Assembly: GCA_014529385.2 (NCBI GenBank)
Contig: CM043971.1
Span: 88,493,340 to 88,557,339 of the forward strand
Reading direction: 5' to 3'
Length of the DNA stretch: 64,000 nucleotides
DNA from: Adiantum capillus-veneris
Taxonomy: Eukaryota > Streptophyta > Polypodiopsida > Polypodiales > Pteridaceae
Position numbers and translations under genes: made by a program. The notes under the pieces are model-generated. The model ran no database searches. It saw only the letters and a program-made list of their open reading frames with translations, and was not told the DNA's origin. This document shows, piece by piece, positions 34,832 to 44,873 of the stretch (position 1 is the first letter of the stretch; every line of letters begins with the position of its first letter).

Positions 34832-36184
34832 TTGGTAGAAGATACCCAAAGGGATCTAGAACCAGCACCTAGGCAGATCCAGATTACAAACACCGTGTTC
34901 CCTACGCAACAACAACCTCACGAGGTCCATAGACCCTTAGCCATATCTAGTGTCATCCAAGAAGAAAGTGACTTAAAGTCATGGGAAAGTGGACGTACTC
35001 ACTTCTTGATGAAAAGAATGTTTACAGAGGGACTGCCTGATCCTATCGAAGAAATGGAGATCCCATCTTCCCCACGTCAAGGGGTTGAAGCCCAAAAGGT
35101 GCCGTTAAACATTGCCAAATTGATGGATTTCATGTCTTCAGAAGTTAGAACCACCATCATGTCCAAACTATATAAAGACCAAGAGCTAGTCTCAGCTCTT
35201 CGAGCTTTCCTCAATGGAGAACTGAAGTTTGGCCTACCACAATTTGCACAGATGGATGGAGCTAGGGAGATGCCAATAGAGGAGGAACACTTAGATCCAC
35301 AATCCAACCTAGATGAGAACCTTGTTATAGAAATACCTATTAACAAGTTGGGACAATACTTTGAGGGAGATGAATCCAATGCAACCATATCAATCACTAC
35401 CAAGGGATTAACTATGAAGGGAATCCTTGATGGTGGCGCTGGGGTTAGCATTGTGACTAAAAATTGCTGGGAAACTATGGGAAGACCTCACCTTGCGACC
35501 ACAACCATAGTAGTGAAGATGGCCAATGGGTCTATTTTTAAACCTATTGGGATGCTAGAAGATCTCAAGATCAAGGTCTTTGGACATAAAATAAGAAATA
35601 CCTTCATTGTTATGGATTTCTCCAAGCACACTATGGCATCTGAGATGATCTTAGGATGTCCTTTCATGAGAGAAGCAAAAATGGTGCATGACTGGTCTAA
35701 AAACCATGTCTACTTGCACTTCCAAGATTCTGTCATTCGAGTGGATCTTGTAACTGGTCGAGCATATCCTCTAGGAGACTTGTTTATAATTGATCATAGA
35801 TTTGACACCACAGTTTACTTGGCCCCATTGCAGTATTGTTACACATGTAAAGCGGACACTGATGTTGGGAAAGATTCTTCTTATATGGATGTACTATCTA
35901 GGATGACTGAGTCAGACAATGTGGATTGGGTCCACCTAGCAGCAACCATAGACACTTGGGGAAACAGGGGGACAACCTGGGTAACACCTAAGGGGGATGA
36001 AATGCCCGTACCCTTAAATATGTTACAAGCAATGCATATAGCTTCTGACAAGACTCATCCTAATATAACAAAGAAAACATACAAGTGGGTCCCTAAAGCT
36101 TCTTTAGCGATCATAGCTAGTGCTAAAAAACAGAAGCCTTGTAAGAAACGTCCCACTCGTCCCAAGAAATGTAAGGAAAAGTAG
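34832..36184 (+). CDS. Gypsy-D protease-containing polyprotein segment
   Basis: A 450-codon uninterrupted frame. Residues 1-170 are acidic and unassigned (DFMSSEVRTTIMSKLY). A retropepsin-like domain follows: INKLGQYFEGDESNATISI, GILDGGAGVSIVTKNCWETM with catalytic Asp in D-G-G-A (about 35430), MANGSIFKPIGMLEDLKI and MILGCPFMREAKMV, the flap and ILG motifs of clan AA proteases. The C-terminal third ends in a Lys-rich tail (KKRPTRPKKCKEK). The D-G-G-A replaces the more usual D-S/T-G-A, which may or may not be active. No RT follows. Confidence 0.7.
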   Translation: MVEDTQRDLEPAPRQIQITNTVFPTQQQPHEVHRPLAISSVIQEESDLKSWESGRTHFLMKRMFTEGLPDPIEEMEIPSSPRQGVEAQKVPLNIAKLMDFMSSEVRTTIMSKLYKDQELVSALRAFLNGELKFGLPQFAQMDGAREMPIEEEHLDPQSNLDENLVIEIPINKLGQYFEGDESNATISITTKGLTMKGILDGGAGVSIVTKNCWETMGRPHLATTTIVVKMANGSIFKPIGMLEDLKIKVFGHKIRNTFIVMDFSKHTMASEMILGCPFMREAKMVHDWSKNHVYLHFQDSVIRVDLVTGRAYPLGDLFIIDHRFDTTVYLAPLQYCYTCKADTDVGKDSSYMDVLSRMTESDNVDWVHLAATIDTWGNRGTTWVTPKGDEMPVPLNMLQAMHIASDKTHPNITKKTYKWVPKASLAIIASAKKQKPCKKRPTRPKKCKEK

Positions 36185-36205
36185 CGGTGGATTCCTAAAA
36201 AAATA

Positions 36206-36748
36206 TTGGAAGCCCAAGGCTACTACTATAAAGAAAATGATCAAATTCGGGTGCCAAAACGTAAATTGTGCTCTTACTTGTTACCGGGCCCATGTGAGCT
36301 CAATTTTGTAGCTCCAAAACAAATTGACGATTGTGGAAAGAAAAAAGTCACAGAATGCTACACACCCGTTCCAGAGCTAGTTTGGGTACCGAAGAAAAAA
36401 CAATTTGTTCCACCTAGCTCAGGAAGGGGGGAGTCCCATGAAGCTTCTAGCTCCTCATGTAATGTATCCATAGAGGTAAAAGCTTCTCCACAGCCTCCAC
36501 CTACAATAGTGGACCTCCATAAAGCTACAAAGGAATCCACACCTCCCAGTGTTCAAGAATCACCTGATGAACCACTTCAAGTTCGATCCTGGGAGAGTAC
36601 CTTACCACCCTTGCAACTCGACGAGGCACCTAAGATAATAGAAAACTACTGGCAAAAATCCTAACCTATTACCAACTGGAACAATTGGTTTCAAAGGGTG
36701 ACGAGCACATTTCAAACGGTATGATCTACCCAAGGAAGGGGAGAGTGT
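36206..36748 (+). pseudogene. Gypsy-D 3' coding tail and purine run
   Basis: A frame to 36664 begins MEAQGYYYKENDQIRVPKRK, probably continuous with the preceding segment after a stop and shift at 36183. It ends Pro/Ser-rich with no known domain. AAGGAAGGGGAGAGTG at 36733-36748 looks like a polypurine tract. Confidence 0.45.
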
Positions 36749-38368
36749 TTGCTGATAGTCATCATTCACTCACTCCCCTCTCAACCTTCTTTCCCTGACA
36801 TCTCAATCACCTATCTTAGGGAATGTATATATAAAGCCTTATACTCACAAAAAAGAAAAAAAAGTAAAGAGCAAGAGCAATTAGCAAACGAGTATGCACA
36901 ATAAAAGTCAAAACATTGACCTAGACCTACACATTCACATCCGGTATATTGAAACAGAAACCTATGTTATAAAACACCTTTGATCCTCATCACTTGATTG
37001 ATGGAGGGTAGGTAGAATTAGTATGATAGGAGTGTTTCTGTTTTAGAGTTGAGTGATTAGCAAAGTTCCTTTTTCCCACTGATGTGCCTCCTAGAGGTAT
37101 TCTTTGTGTTTCCTTATGTATACAGGAACGTGTTGCTGTGGTTAGGATTTGGACCTTCATGGAATCTTTCTCTCATCCACTTTTCAAATCAAGTGTGACC
37201 ATCAACACAAACAAGTGTTTCTTGTCCATTAGCATTGCCCCTTATCTTTTTGCATCTATGTTTGTCTGCTTTAATTGTGATTGGTATCATAATATTCAAT
37301 GCATTTGCTTAGTATCAAACGTTAAATTCAATGTAATTTTTTGTCATAAGCACTTGTCTATGTTTAAAAATCAAGCAGTCCGACTAAGCTAGTTTGACCA
37401 AGCTAGGCGTTATAGATCTTCTCTTAATACCATGGGGAATGCCTTCCTAATAATCTATGGTTACTTAGGTTCTTAATCCGATTTAGGCAGCATTGTGTGC
37501 AATGTACTAGGGCTTTCTAGTAGGTTTAGTACCTATTGACCTTTAGCTTACGTATTATAAAGGGAGTTTACTAGTGTGATGAGCCTGGGGAGGGTAACAA
37601 TGTTATATGACCCCCAAAAGTTACAAAATTAAAATGTTGAAAACGAACAAACAAAAAAATCAAAGTGCCACAATGTAAAATCTTAAGCTGGAAGAGAAAC
37701 CTCAACTTGATTTGGTACTCCACTCACATGTATCGCCTATGGTACTAGAGCCCTAGAGGTTCCTAGTGTGGGCGCTTTTCCTTGAAAATCAAAAAACCCA
37801 AGGCATACAAAATAAGCACACACAAAATTGAAACAATGTGAAAAGACTTTGGAGGATCAAAGAAAAAGAAATAAGTCGAGCGATGATTTCATGAGCAATT
37901 CCTTTTATCGTAGCTTAACTACAAGGTCTTCTAGGTATAGCCTCTAGTTAGCTCTCGGACATGAAATACTTGGCTCTCGCGATTAAACAACTTAATTGAC
38001 CAGAGAAAATTGAGAAGCTTACCCATGATATTAATAGTCGATCTTTAGTGCCTTTTGATCGTTAAATTAGCGACCCCAGACTTGTTTAATTTTTTACCTT
38101 TACAACTGTTTACGCGTTTGATTATATTGCAATTTAATGTTTATTACTCACAAATGGTTTAAAATTCTGTTACCAATCCAATTGTCTGCCTACAACTGTA
38201 TATGATTTTTAATTATATATGAGAATGCAATTACTGTGTCAATGTTGTTTGATTTTGCAGTGACTGAAGAAGGCTAAGGACATTCATCTCAAATGATCTT
38301 TCACCTCGGCGAATGAGCTTCAACTCAATAGCTTCTGAGGACGGAATCTACATAAGGAAGGGGGGCAT
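36749..38368 (+). other. No gene; possible LTR and leader sequence
   Basis: The stretch starts TGTTTGCTGATAG directly after a purine run, and GTATATATAAAGCC (about 36823) could be an LTR TATA box. Beyond that I see only AT-rich sequence. AAGGAAGGGGGGCA at 38355-38368 is a second polypurine-like run. Confidence 0.35.
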
Positions 38369-38655
38369 GTTAACCCTCACGCACATTCCTATCACCTAAG
38401 ACGGACGCCGTATTATTTATTTGGTAGAGTCAGATACCAGGCTTGTTGGTCCAATAGGAAAAGGGTAAGAGTGATCACCGATGAGAGGTGCACTCTAACT
38501 GGAACATTCAAGGGATTAGTTGGCTAAGCATGGACACCCAAGTGTGAATGTGGCGAGCTCATATAAAATTCAACTAAATAAAAAAGTCACTCATTCTTTC
38601 ATTTGTGCAATCAAAGAGTGCTCTTGCTCCATCTCCATCTTCTTCTTCATCTCCT
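38369..38655 (+). repeat. LTR-like fragment
   Basis: TGTTAACCCTCACG follows the purine run and is cut after about 290 bp by a microsatellite and LINE-B. CATATAAAATTC and AATAAAAAAG (about 38560-38585) resemble promoter and polyadenylation signals. No partner LTR in the window. Confidence 0.35.

Positions 38656-38736
<81 letters not shown>
38656..38736. repeat. (TG)n(AG)n microsatellite at the LINE-B 3' end
   Basis: About 12 TG units then about 29 AG units, directly joined to the ATTTC-type tail of LINE-B (GAGAAATGAAATGA on the + strand). Confidence 0.97.
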
Positions 38737-38739
<3 letters not shown>

Positions 38740-38951
38740 GAAATGATATATTAACGTCTTCAAAAGGCCAAAATGACCTATGAGACCATCAGATACAAAG
38801 TGGTGAATCTAATACAATGTCTGAAGTACAAGTACAAAAAGTACTGAAAGTAAAAATGAAAACTGAAATGAAGTGTGAAGTGTGAAATGTGAAAATGTAG
38901 AATAGGCCCTCAATGACAATCTGGGTGTCGTGCTAGAATGCCTCTGATCCT

Positions 38952-40034
38952 CTACTGGAGTCTCCATTGATGTAGTGTGCTCCTGTGTCTCGGTCGTGGT
39001 CGTCTCGATCTCCCGAGCTCAATCGCCCTGTCAATGAGGGTGCCTCTGGTATGAATGCGGGTACAACCCTGTGCTGGTGGTTGGTCTCTTGGCTCCCTCG
39101 ATCCAAATAAATCTGTGATCTGTCTCTGCGACTGTCGTACTCCATGTCTCCCCAACAGATTGTCTCTATGTCGGTGTAGCTCAAGTAGATATAAGCCAAG
39201 GCATCTCTGGTCCTGATATCTCATGACTCTATCTAGGGGTCCAAAACCCTCCCTGAATAAGCAATGGAAGCGCCCTCGTATCTCATAATACACAGTGCAG
39301 TGGCATATGCAGTGTAGCTCTGTCTCTGGCTCTCTACCGCATAGTTGACATATCCTAGACTCTGGTGGTATCCCTCTGAATCTACCCGTCTCAATCTCCA
39401 GCTGGTGTGAGGATGTGCGAATCTGACCAATAGCACATCGCAGACCATGAGATAAATGAGTGTCCATGTAGTTCGGACGAGTCACAAACCCATCCCCTGA
39501 AAGTTGGAGAAGGTGCTCTTTGTAGAAAGCCATCTTCGTGCCCAACTCCTGTATCGGCTCTACCCATGTCCTCCTGGTGTCCAACTGTATAAGATCCTGA
39601 CGAATGAGTCTAGTGATCTCCGTCCGTGTGACTGGCAGGGAGGGTGCGTCCAGGGAATACTGAAAGGGAGGAAATCTATCCATGCTGAAACCATGTCTCT
39701 GAAACCATGAGGTCATCTGTGCATACCAACATGATGCATCTCCCTGCATAGCTAACTGTCTAGAGGACTCAAGAGCCGGTCTAGTATATCTGCCTCTATG
39801 TGTATCCCATAGACTGTGCATAAAGGACACTGATCTGGTAAGAGCCTCAATCTCTATAGGAGGGGAGGCTACCTCCGCTCGAATAATCGCATGTGGTACA
39901 GAGGCCTTGGCTCTAATCATCCGGGATATCATAAATACCAAGGGTCTCTCCATGTTCCTCCAACTGTCATGATTCACAGATGGTCCCCAAACTTGGAACC
40001 CCATAAAGCATAGCTGAAGCAACCAAAGTATCAA
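38952..40034 (-). pseudogene. LINE-B C-terminal region with Cys/His cluster
   Basis: A 360-codon frame, complete where LINE-A is broken. It ends in RICQLCGREPETELHCICHC, a C-x2-C...H-x-C-x-C type cluster, then YYEIRGRFHCLFREGFG and an Arg/His-rich tail. The cluster is like the zf-RVT region that follows plant LINE RTs. Confidence 0.82.
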
Positions 40035-40050
40035 AGAGCCATAGTTTTGT

Positions 40051-41612
40051 TCATGGTTCTTGAAACTGAACCTGCGAACACATCCTCTTTAGCCCTCCTA
40101 ATGCTGCATAGGCTCTGGATAGTCTAGTCTCTGCTGCTCTCCTCAGGGTAAACCTCGGTCCCGTGAATACCACCCCCAGATATGTATATTCATCTGTGTA
40201 CTCCACAGTGTCCTGGCCATATACGAGTGTAGGTGCCGATCTCTTGACCCACTGTGGTGTGGTGTTAAACACCATAACCTTGGTTTTACCAAGGTTCGCA
40301 GACAGTCCACTATCCTCTGCAATGCATCCAAATGTCTTTGCATGCCCTTTGGCGACTCTGACATTAACACAATATCATCAGCATATAATAATAAAGGGAT
40401 CCATGTCCCTGCCAGCTGAGCGCCTCTGTCACCCTCTCTGTCAATGTAGTCAGAGACCTCATCTACATACATACCAAAAAGTGTAGGGGACAAAGGACAC
40501 CCCTATTTAACTCCAATAGTGGAATGAACAATGTCAGAAATCCCCTCAGGAGTGCGTACCTGGCCAGTCACTGAGCCGTATCAAGCCATGATCCCCCATA
40601 TGATCTCTGTGGGTACTCCCAACTTCACTAGCCTGTGCATCAATCTGGCCCTCGGCACTGTGTCAAATGCCTTGCGGAAGTCCACAAAGCAACAATACAT
40701 CCGTCTCCCATGTGCCCGACCCTCCTCAATAATGGCTCTGAGTGTAAGAATATGGTCCAAAGTGGAGAAACCCCTCCTGAACCCAGCCTGTCCTGCTGCT
40801 CGTATGCCCTCATTTTCTGCCCATTTACTCAGTTGCTGTTCAAGAATGGTTGCATACAACCGTGCCAATGTGTGCCCTATCATAATAGTACGGTAGTTCC
40901 CTGGTACCGTGGGGTCCCCTGCCTGGAAAAGAGGTACAATAGTAGATAATCTCCAGGACTCGGGTAGTCCCTCACACATGACACGGTTAAACAACCGCGC
41001 AAGAACCTCTGACAGTAAATCTCTAGCATGTATGAAGTGCTCTGCCACCAAACCATCATGAGCATATGCTCTCCTAGTCCTCATCCTGTCAATGGCGTTC
41101 TTCACCATCTCAGTGGTAAAGAAGGTACTAGTGGCTGGACATGGCTCTAGAGGGTCTGGTAATGGTGGTTGCCCAGGTACTTTATATAATGATGCTGCAT
41201 ATTGACCCCAAATCTCGGGAGAGGTAATCACTGGAGGAGGTGAGTGCTCATGGAAGAGACGCAAGGCCTCACCTGAATCTCGGCTCAAAAAGAGCTGATA
41301 CAAATCACGTTCCATCTGGGCTAAAAAGGCCCGCTTCTTCCGTCGCACTAAACGCCGAAGGGCAATCCGAGACTGTCTATATGTAATGACTCCAAGTATA
41401 AGCTCGCTCTGAATCTGAACTCTCATCTCTCTGCACTCCTCATCATACCAACTATTCTGAGGCATGTTCCCAGAACGTCTTCTCTGATCTGGTTGAGTGT
41501 GTGGGTATGCCTCTGCTGCTGCCCCATGCAAGATCTCCGTCAATAAAGTGGTGATCTCCTCCACTGTATATACAGGCTCGGCTGCCCCCATCCATTTGTA
41601 AATCTCTTCCAC
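40051..41612 (-). pseudogene. LINE-B reverse transcriptase
   Basis: A 343-codon frame (40581-41612) holds the N-terminal RT: LPESWRLSTIVPLFQAGD, PGNYRTIMIGHTLARLYA, AGQAGFRRGFSTLDHI and CCFVDFRKAFDTVPRARLM. After a stop, GCPLSPTLFGMYVDEVSDY precedes LLLYADDIVLMSESPKG with YADD (40143-40493). A frameshift at about 40310 loses the thumb, which resumes at 40275 (VFNTTPQWVKRSAPT). Confidence 0.88.
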
Positions 41613-41672
41613 ATAAACTGAATCCGTCTCTGGTGTAAAAGTATACCGTGTGTGTGCAATCCTCCGTGGTGT

Positions 41673-42529
41673 CTAAGAGACACTATACTGGAAAGAGACT
41701 GAAAAAGTCAAGAGAGCATGGTCCACTGCTACTCCAACAGGCCTAGGGCCCACACTGAGATCTTGAATATGAGAGATGAAGCTCGGTGAAGTCATGAGAT
41801 AGTCCACTGTACTGGCCCCATGTCTGTGTGGAAAGCATGTGAATCCCCCAGATGAAGGAAAAATCTCTAGACCATTAAGTATGGCCAGACCATGCGTAGT
41901 TGTCATATCTCCATGAGATATCTCCCATACTTTGTGTGCTCTTTATCCTGTGAGTGTCTGTCAAGTCCCATCTCCGATATATCCATCTCTCTAAGCATCT
42001 CCTCCGAGGTATCATAAAATACCGTTTGGGAGTTGGCCGTCCTGGCATTAAAGTCTCCCAAGAGAATGATATCTCCATCTCTAGAGAACTCCCATATGTC
42101 ATCATCAAGTATAGAGAAAGGGGATTGCCCTCTAGGTGAGGTATAGACTGATGTGCTAGGGGGAAAGTAACATATATCAATGTATAAGAATCTGCCTGTC
42201 TCAGCTCTCAGTCTCACCCACATGTATCTCGCCTGGTCATCTCTCCGGACAATCTGTAATAGCGGCTGCAACTCTTCCTTGAATAAGACTGCTACCCCTC
42301 CTGAACCTCGACTTCCATGCTGGGATCTAGCGTCTGGCCGACAAGCTGTCTCCCATAAATAGCTAGTCACACTTGGCATCAACTGTCCAGTTTTTTGATG
42401 TGTCTCCGAGTAAAAGACAATGTCTCTATCTCTGAAGCTATCTTCAAAGGCACCGACATCCAGCCTATATGACCATTACAATTCCATGCCGCCATCCGGA
42501 GTGTGGTCCCATATGTCTCGCACCGTCAT
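41673..42529 (-). pseudogene. LINE-B endonuclease
   Basis: Begins at about 42500 with MAAWNCNGHIG, the usual start of the endonuclease fold, then shifts frame to GAFEDSFRDRDIVFYSETHQ. Next come GSGGVAVLFKEEL, DIILLGDFNARTANS, GFTCFPHRHGASTVDYLM and VGVAVDHALLTFS (V-D-H in place of S-D-H, as in LINE-A). Three frames are needed. Confidence 0.82.
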
Positions 42530-42693
42530 GCTGTGCGTTTTTCCAAAACCACTACTTTCCCTCCTCTGTAAAAGGCAATTTTTCCCTTCTCCCTTGTTGC
42601 CTGGATCTCTGGCATCAACTCTTGCATATGTGCTATTTGTGCTAAAGTAAGGTCATCCCCCATAAATATTCCAGTTTTCTTAAGTGCTGGTCT
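42526..42693 (-). pseudogene. LINE-B ORF1 C-terminus
   Basis: The frame reads MGDDLTLAQIAHMQELMPEI and ends KVVVLEKRTA with TGA at 42528-42526, preceded by KKRPALKKTGIF. ORF1 would be the RNA-binding partner protein; only its end is here. Its stop overlaps an ATG as ATGA. Confidence 0.55.
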
Positions 42694-42710
42694 CTTCTTA
42701 AGGAATTGCT

Positions 42711-42983
42711 TTTCCTGTGAGTCTCTTGAAGCATTTTAAAGGTGATGTGCCTAATGATGGGGAGCCAGATGAGCAACCCGAAGTGGAGGAAAGCGAGGAG
42801 ATACTCGTTCCAAAACAGACATTGGCACATAAAGATAGAAAGATAAAAGGTAAAGTGATGAGGCAGTTCTTGGTTAACTTCAAGAACTATCCCGCATTGG
42901 ATGCGAAGTGGATGGAGGAGGAGGACCTAGCAGATACTCCTCAGATTGTGAACCTTTACCTTGAAGCATTCGGTTTAGCATAG
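42711..42983 (+). pseudogene. Gypsy-C integrase tail with chromodomain
   Basis: Reads VSLLKHFKGDVPNDGEPDEQ, EILVPKQTLAHKDRKIKGKV and FLVNFKNYPALDAKWMEEED, ending LYLEAFGLA. This aligns with the last 90 residues of Gypsy-A pol. The chromodomain aromatic and Trp positions (NYP, KW) are kept. No start codon of its own; it is the end of a polyprotein. Confidence 0.85.
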
Positions 42984-43569
42984 TCTACTCCGATAGAACC
43001 CCGATTTCAGCATGGGCGAATCTAGTGCAACGGGTTTGCACAAGAGGGGAGTCACTCCGTTCCTTTGTCGACAGATTGCCCCGATTTTTCGATTTGATAT
43101 AGAGTCACTAATGTCCCTTTGGGTTTCAGGGATACTATTGAGTTGAGAGTATTCTGTTGTATGACTTTATGGACTAGATTTTCCGATAATGAAAATGATA
43201 CTGATTGATTTGTACTTGACTAGTTTAAGTGCAGGAACTGATAGATGAAATGACTGTAGCATTTCGGTCTCATAAATCTCTATAGACATGATTGCAATAT
43301 GGACTAGTTAATCGGGCATCTATGAGGTCCTGACTGGATCTAGCTGCGATTGCTAAATACGTTGCCAATTAATCATGGTCTGAGATTTGGAATGATTTTT
43401 CAATGTGATTTGTCATGTGATGTCAAGTGATGTCCTGTCATGTGACTGTCGATTGGTACATGTGCTAGATGTATTGTTCCTAATGCGTCAGTACTAATAG
43501 TCAGTGTCTGCTAAGAGAGTTTATGGCCTCTGTCTGTTTTGCAGGCGTAATCGAGGGCGATTACAATGC

Positions 43570-43585
43570 TTTCAAGAGGGGGGTA
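43570..43585 (+). other. Polypurine tract of Gypsy-C
   Basis: TTTCAAGAGGGGGGTA, nearly the same as in Gypsy-A, directly before the LTR. Confidence 0.75.
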
Positions 43586-43598
43586 TGTCACAAACTGG

Positions 43599-43769
43599 TG
43601 ACGTGGCACTGTCCCAGATACACACTCTGACGTGGACCCACAATATGCGCTGACATGCTGACGTGGCATACCGTACAGACTTTCGGAATTTCCACCGCAA
43701 AATGCGGTGATAGGGTGACGTGGCATAGTGTATGGAAATCCCGCTTTTTGCAGAGCTGATGACATGGCA
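43599..43769 (+). promoter_or_regulatory. Cluster of five ACGT-core (bZIP-type) boxes in LTR U3
   Basis: TGACGTGGCA occurs at 43599, 43659 and 43716, TGACGTGGAC at 43628, and TGACATGGCA at 43760. The last three lie in degenerate repeats of about 45-57 bp that also share CGTACAGA and TTTGC phrases. TGACGTGG matches the G/C-box hybrid bound by plant bZIP factors, so this may be an enhancer. Confidence 0.55.
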
Positions 43770-43814
43770 AAACGTACAGAATTCCTGATTTTGCGCTGGC
43801 TGAAAATTGGCAGG

Positions 43815-43932
43815 TTTTGGGAATAGTTGCTTTATTTTTTAAGGCTTTTCACTTACTGCTTTTGGGGCTCTGCTTTTGGGAATAGTTGCTTTATTTTTTA
43901 AGGCTTTTCACGTACTGCTTTTGGGGCTCTGC
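43815..43932. repeat. 59-bp tandem duplication in the Gypsy-C LTR
   Basis: Two units starting TTTTGGGAATAGTTGC at 43815 and 43874 differ at one visible position (CACTTACT against CACGTACT). Confidence 0.93.
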
Positions 43933-44279
43933 TTTTGGGCATCCCTTGTAACCAATAAATAAGTGGGCAGGGCCTCACTTCTCAAAGCATCTGAACGCAA
44001 AGTCTGAGAGTAAGCATCTACCCACTCTCTTGTACTTTGAGCACAGATCAATACAAAAAGAAATACCGAAAGGGGGGCCAGTCTTTGGGGCCAATATCTC
44101 TAGGCACGGGCCGTGTCGACTCGAGTGTGAATTGTGAATCGTTTTGAAGTGAATCTCTGTTGCGTCGCGGTAGAATCTTGACTTGGAGTATCCAAGTTTG
44201 TTACAATTCTCAACTTAGCCTACACGATCTTAGCGAAGACTCTCAATTGAAGGATTCAATCACTTCTTGGGGGCTTGAT

Positions 44280-44738
44280 TCATGCCACATAGACTAGGAG
44301 CAGCATCAAGATCCTGTCTATACTGATCTGCTTCAAAAATCTTATCCTTGGTGCTCAAAATTGGTGGAACCTTTTTGACACCCTCGACAATCTCAAATGA
44401 CACCTTCCCCGTAGACGTATGAACTTTGTTGTTGTAAACAAACTCCCCCTAGGGCAAAAACTTTTCCCATTGAATCTTCAGATTAGAGATATATGACTTC
44501 AACAAGTCTATAACTACTGAGTTGGCTATCTCCAATTGTATCTATGGATGAAACGAGGACAAGAATTTAAGCTATGCTCTTCAAAAATCTTTGAGACAAA
44601 CAGCTTGACCAAATGATTGGCTTTCACTGTCTTCTTTATTGGAATAAAGTGACCTGTTTGTTGAATCTGTTGATGATTGTCCAACTGCCATCATGCCCAC
44701 TCTGAGTCTTCGGAAGATCAAAGATAAAGTCCATTGTT
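44280..44738 (-). pseudogene. Gypsy-B integrase, distal part
   Basis: The - strand reads DFIFDLPKTQSGHDGSWTII from 44735, then VYNNKVHTSTGKVSFEIVEG (about 44440) and KKVPPILSTKDKIFEADQY, which align with Gypsy-A integrase. A middle part with the second Asp and the Glu is missing or unreadable, so integration activity is lost. Confidence 0.8.
44720..44738. repeat. LINE-C target-site duplication, left copy
   Basis: AAAGATAAAGTCCATTGTT, 19 bp, identical to 51204-51222; followed by the T-run that is the LINE poly(A) tail. Confidence 0.95.
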
Positions 44739-44873
44739 TTTTTTTCTGAGAAAAAGATCCTTCTATTAGTTAATGAAAACGGGGCTACATCCACCTCTGC
44801 AGGAGAGGGCTACAACAAGCATGATGGGGAGACTCTCCCAATGAAAAAACAGCATATATACAATGAGGCTAAA

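Larger units (their letters stand above)
33433..36748 (+). mobile_element. Gypsy-D, gag-protease-only LTR element
   Basis: A partial 5' LTR (to 33710), primer site (33712), gag with two zinc knuckles, a 450-codon frame ending in a protease domain, a tail frame to 36664, and a purine-rich run (36729-36748). No RT, RNase H or integrase text lies between, so the element is non-autonomous or internally deleted. The sequence after 36748 does not match the 33433-33710 LTR, so a clean 3' LTR is not proved. Confidence 0.75.
38737..42693 (-). mobile_element. LINE-B, non-LTR retrotransposon of the LINE-A family
   Basis: Same family as LINE-A over the 3' non-coding region and ORF2, but longer: it keeps the endonuclease start and the last 50 codons of ORF1. 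The 5' end stops at about 42693 against a Ty3 integrase tail (Gypsy-C). No matching target duplication was found. Frameshifts break ORF2 in at least five places. Confidence 0.9.
42695..44205 (+). mobile_element. Gypsy-C, 3' end of a chromodomain Ty3 element
   Basis: Only the end of pol (42695-42983), the 3' untranslated part, polypurine tract and one LTR remain; the rest was cut away at the LINE-B 5' junction. It is a relative of Gypsy-A: the pol tail and the polypurine tract are closely similar, but the LTR is shorter (620 bp) and largely different. Confidence 0.85.
43586..44205 (+). repeat. 3' LTR of Gypsy-C
   Basis: TGTCACAAAC to TTGTTACA, 620 bp. U3 holds five TGACGTGG-like boxes, then a 59-bp tandem duplication, AACCAATAAATAAG (about 43949), and the block from AAAAAGAAATACCG (44055) shared with other Ty3 LTRs. 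Confidence 0.82.

Noticed and set aside
37084-37392. A 102-codon + strand frame as a gene
   Set aside because: No motif, AT-rich, and placed in likely LTR-derived sequence.
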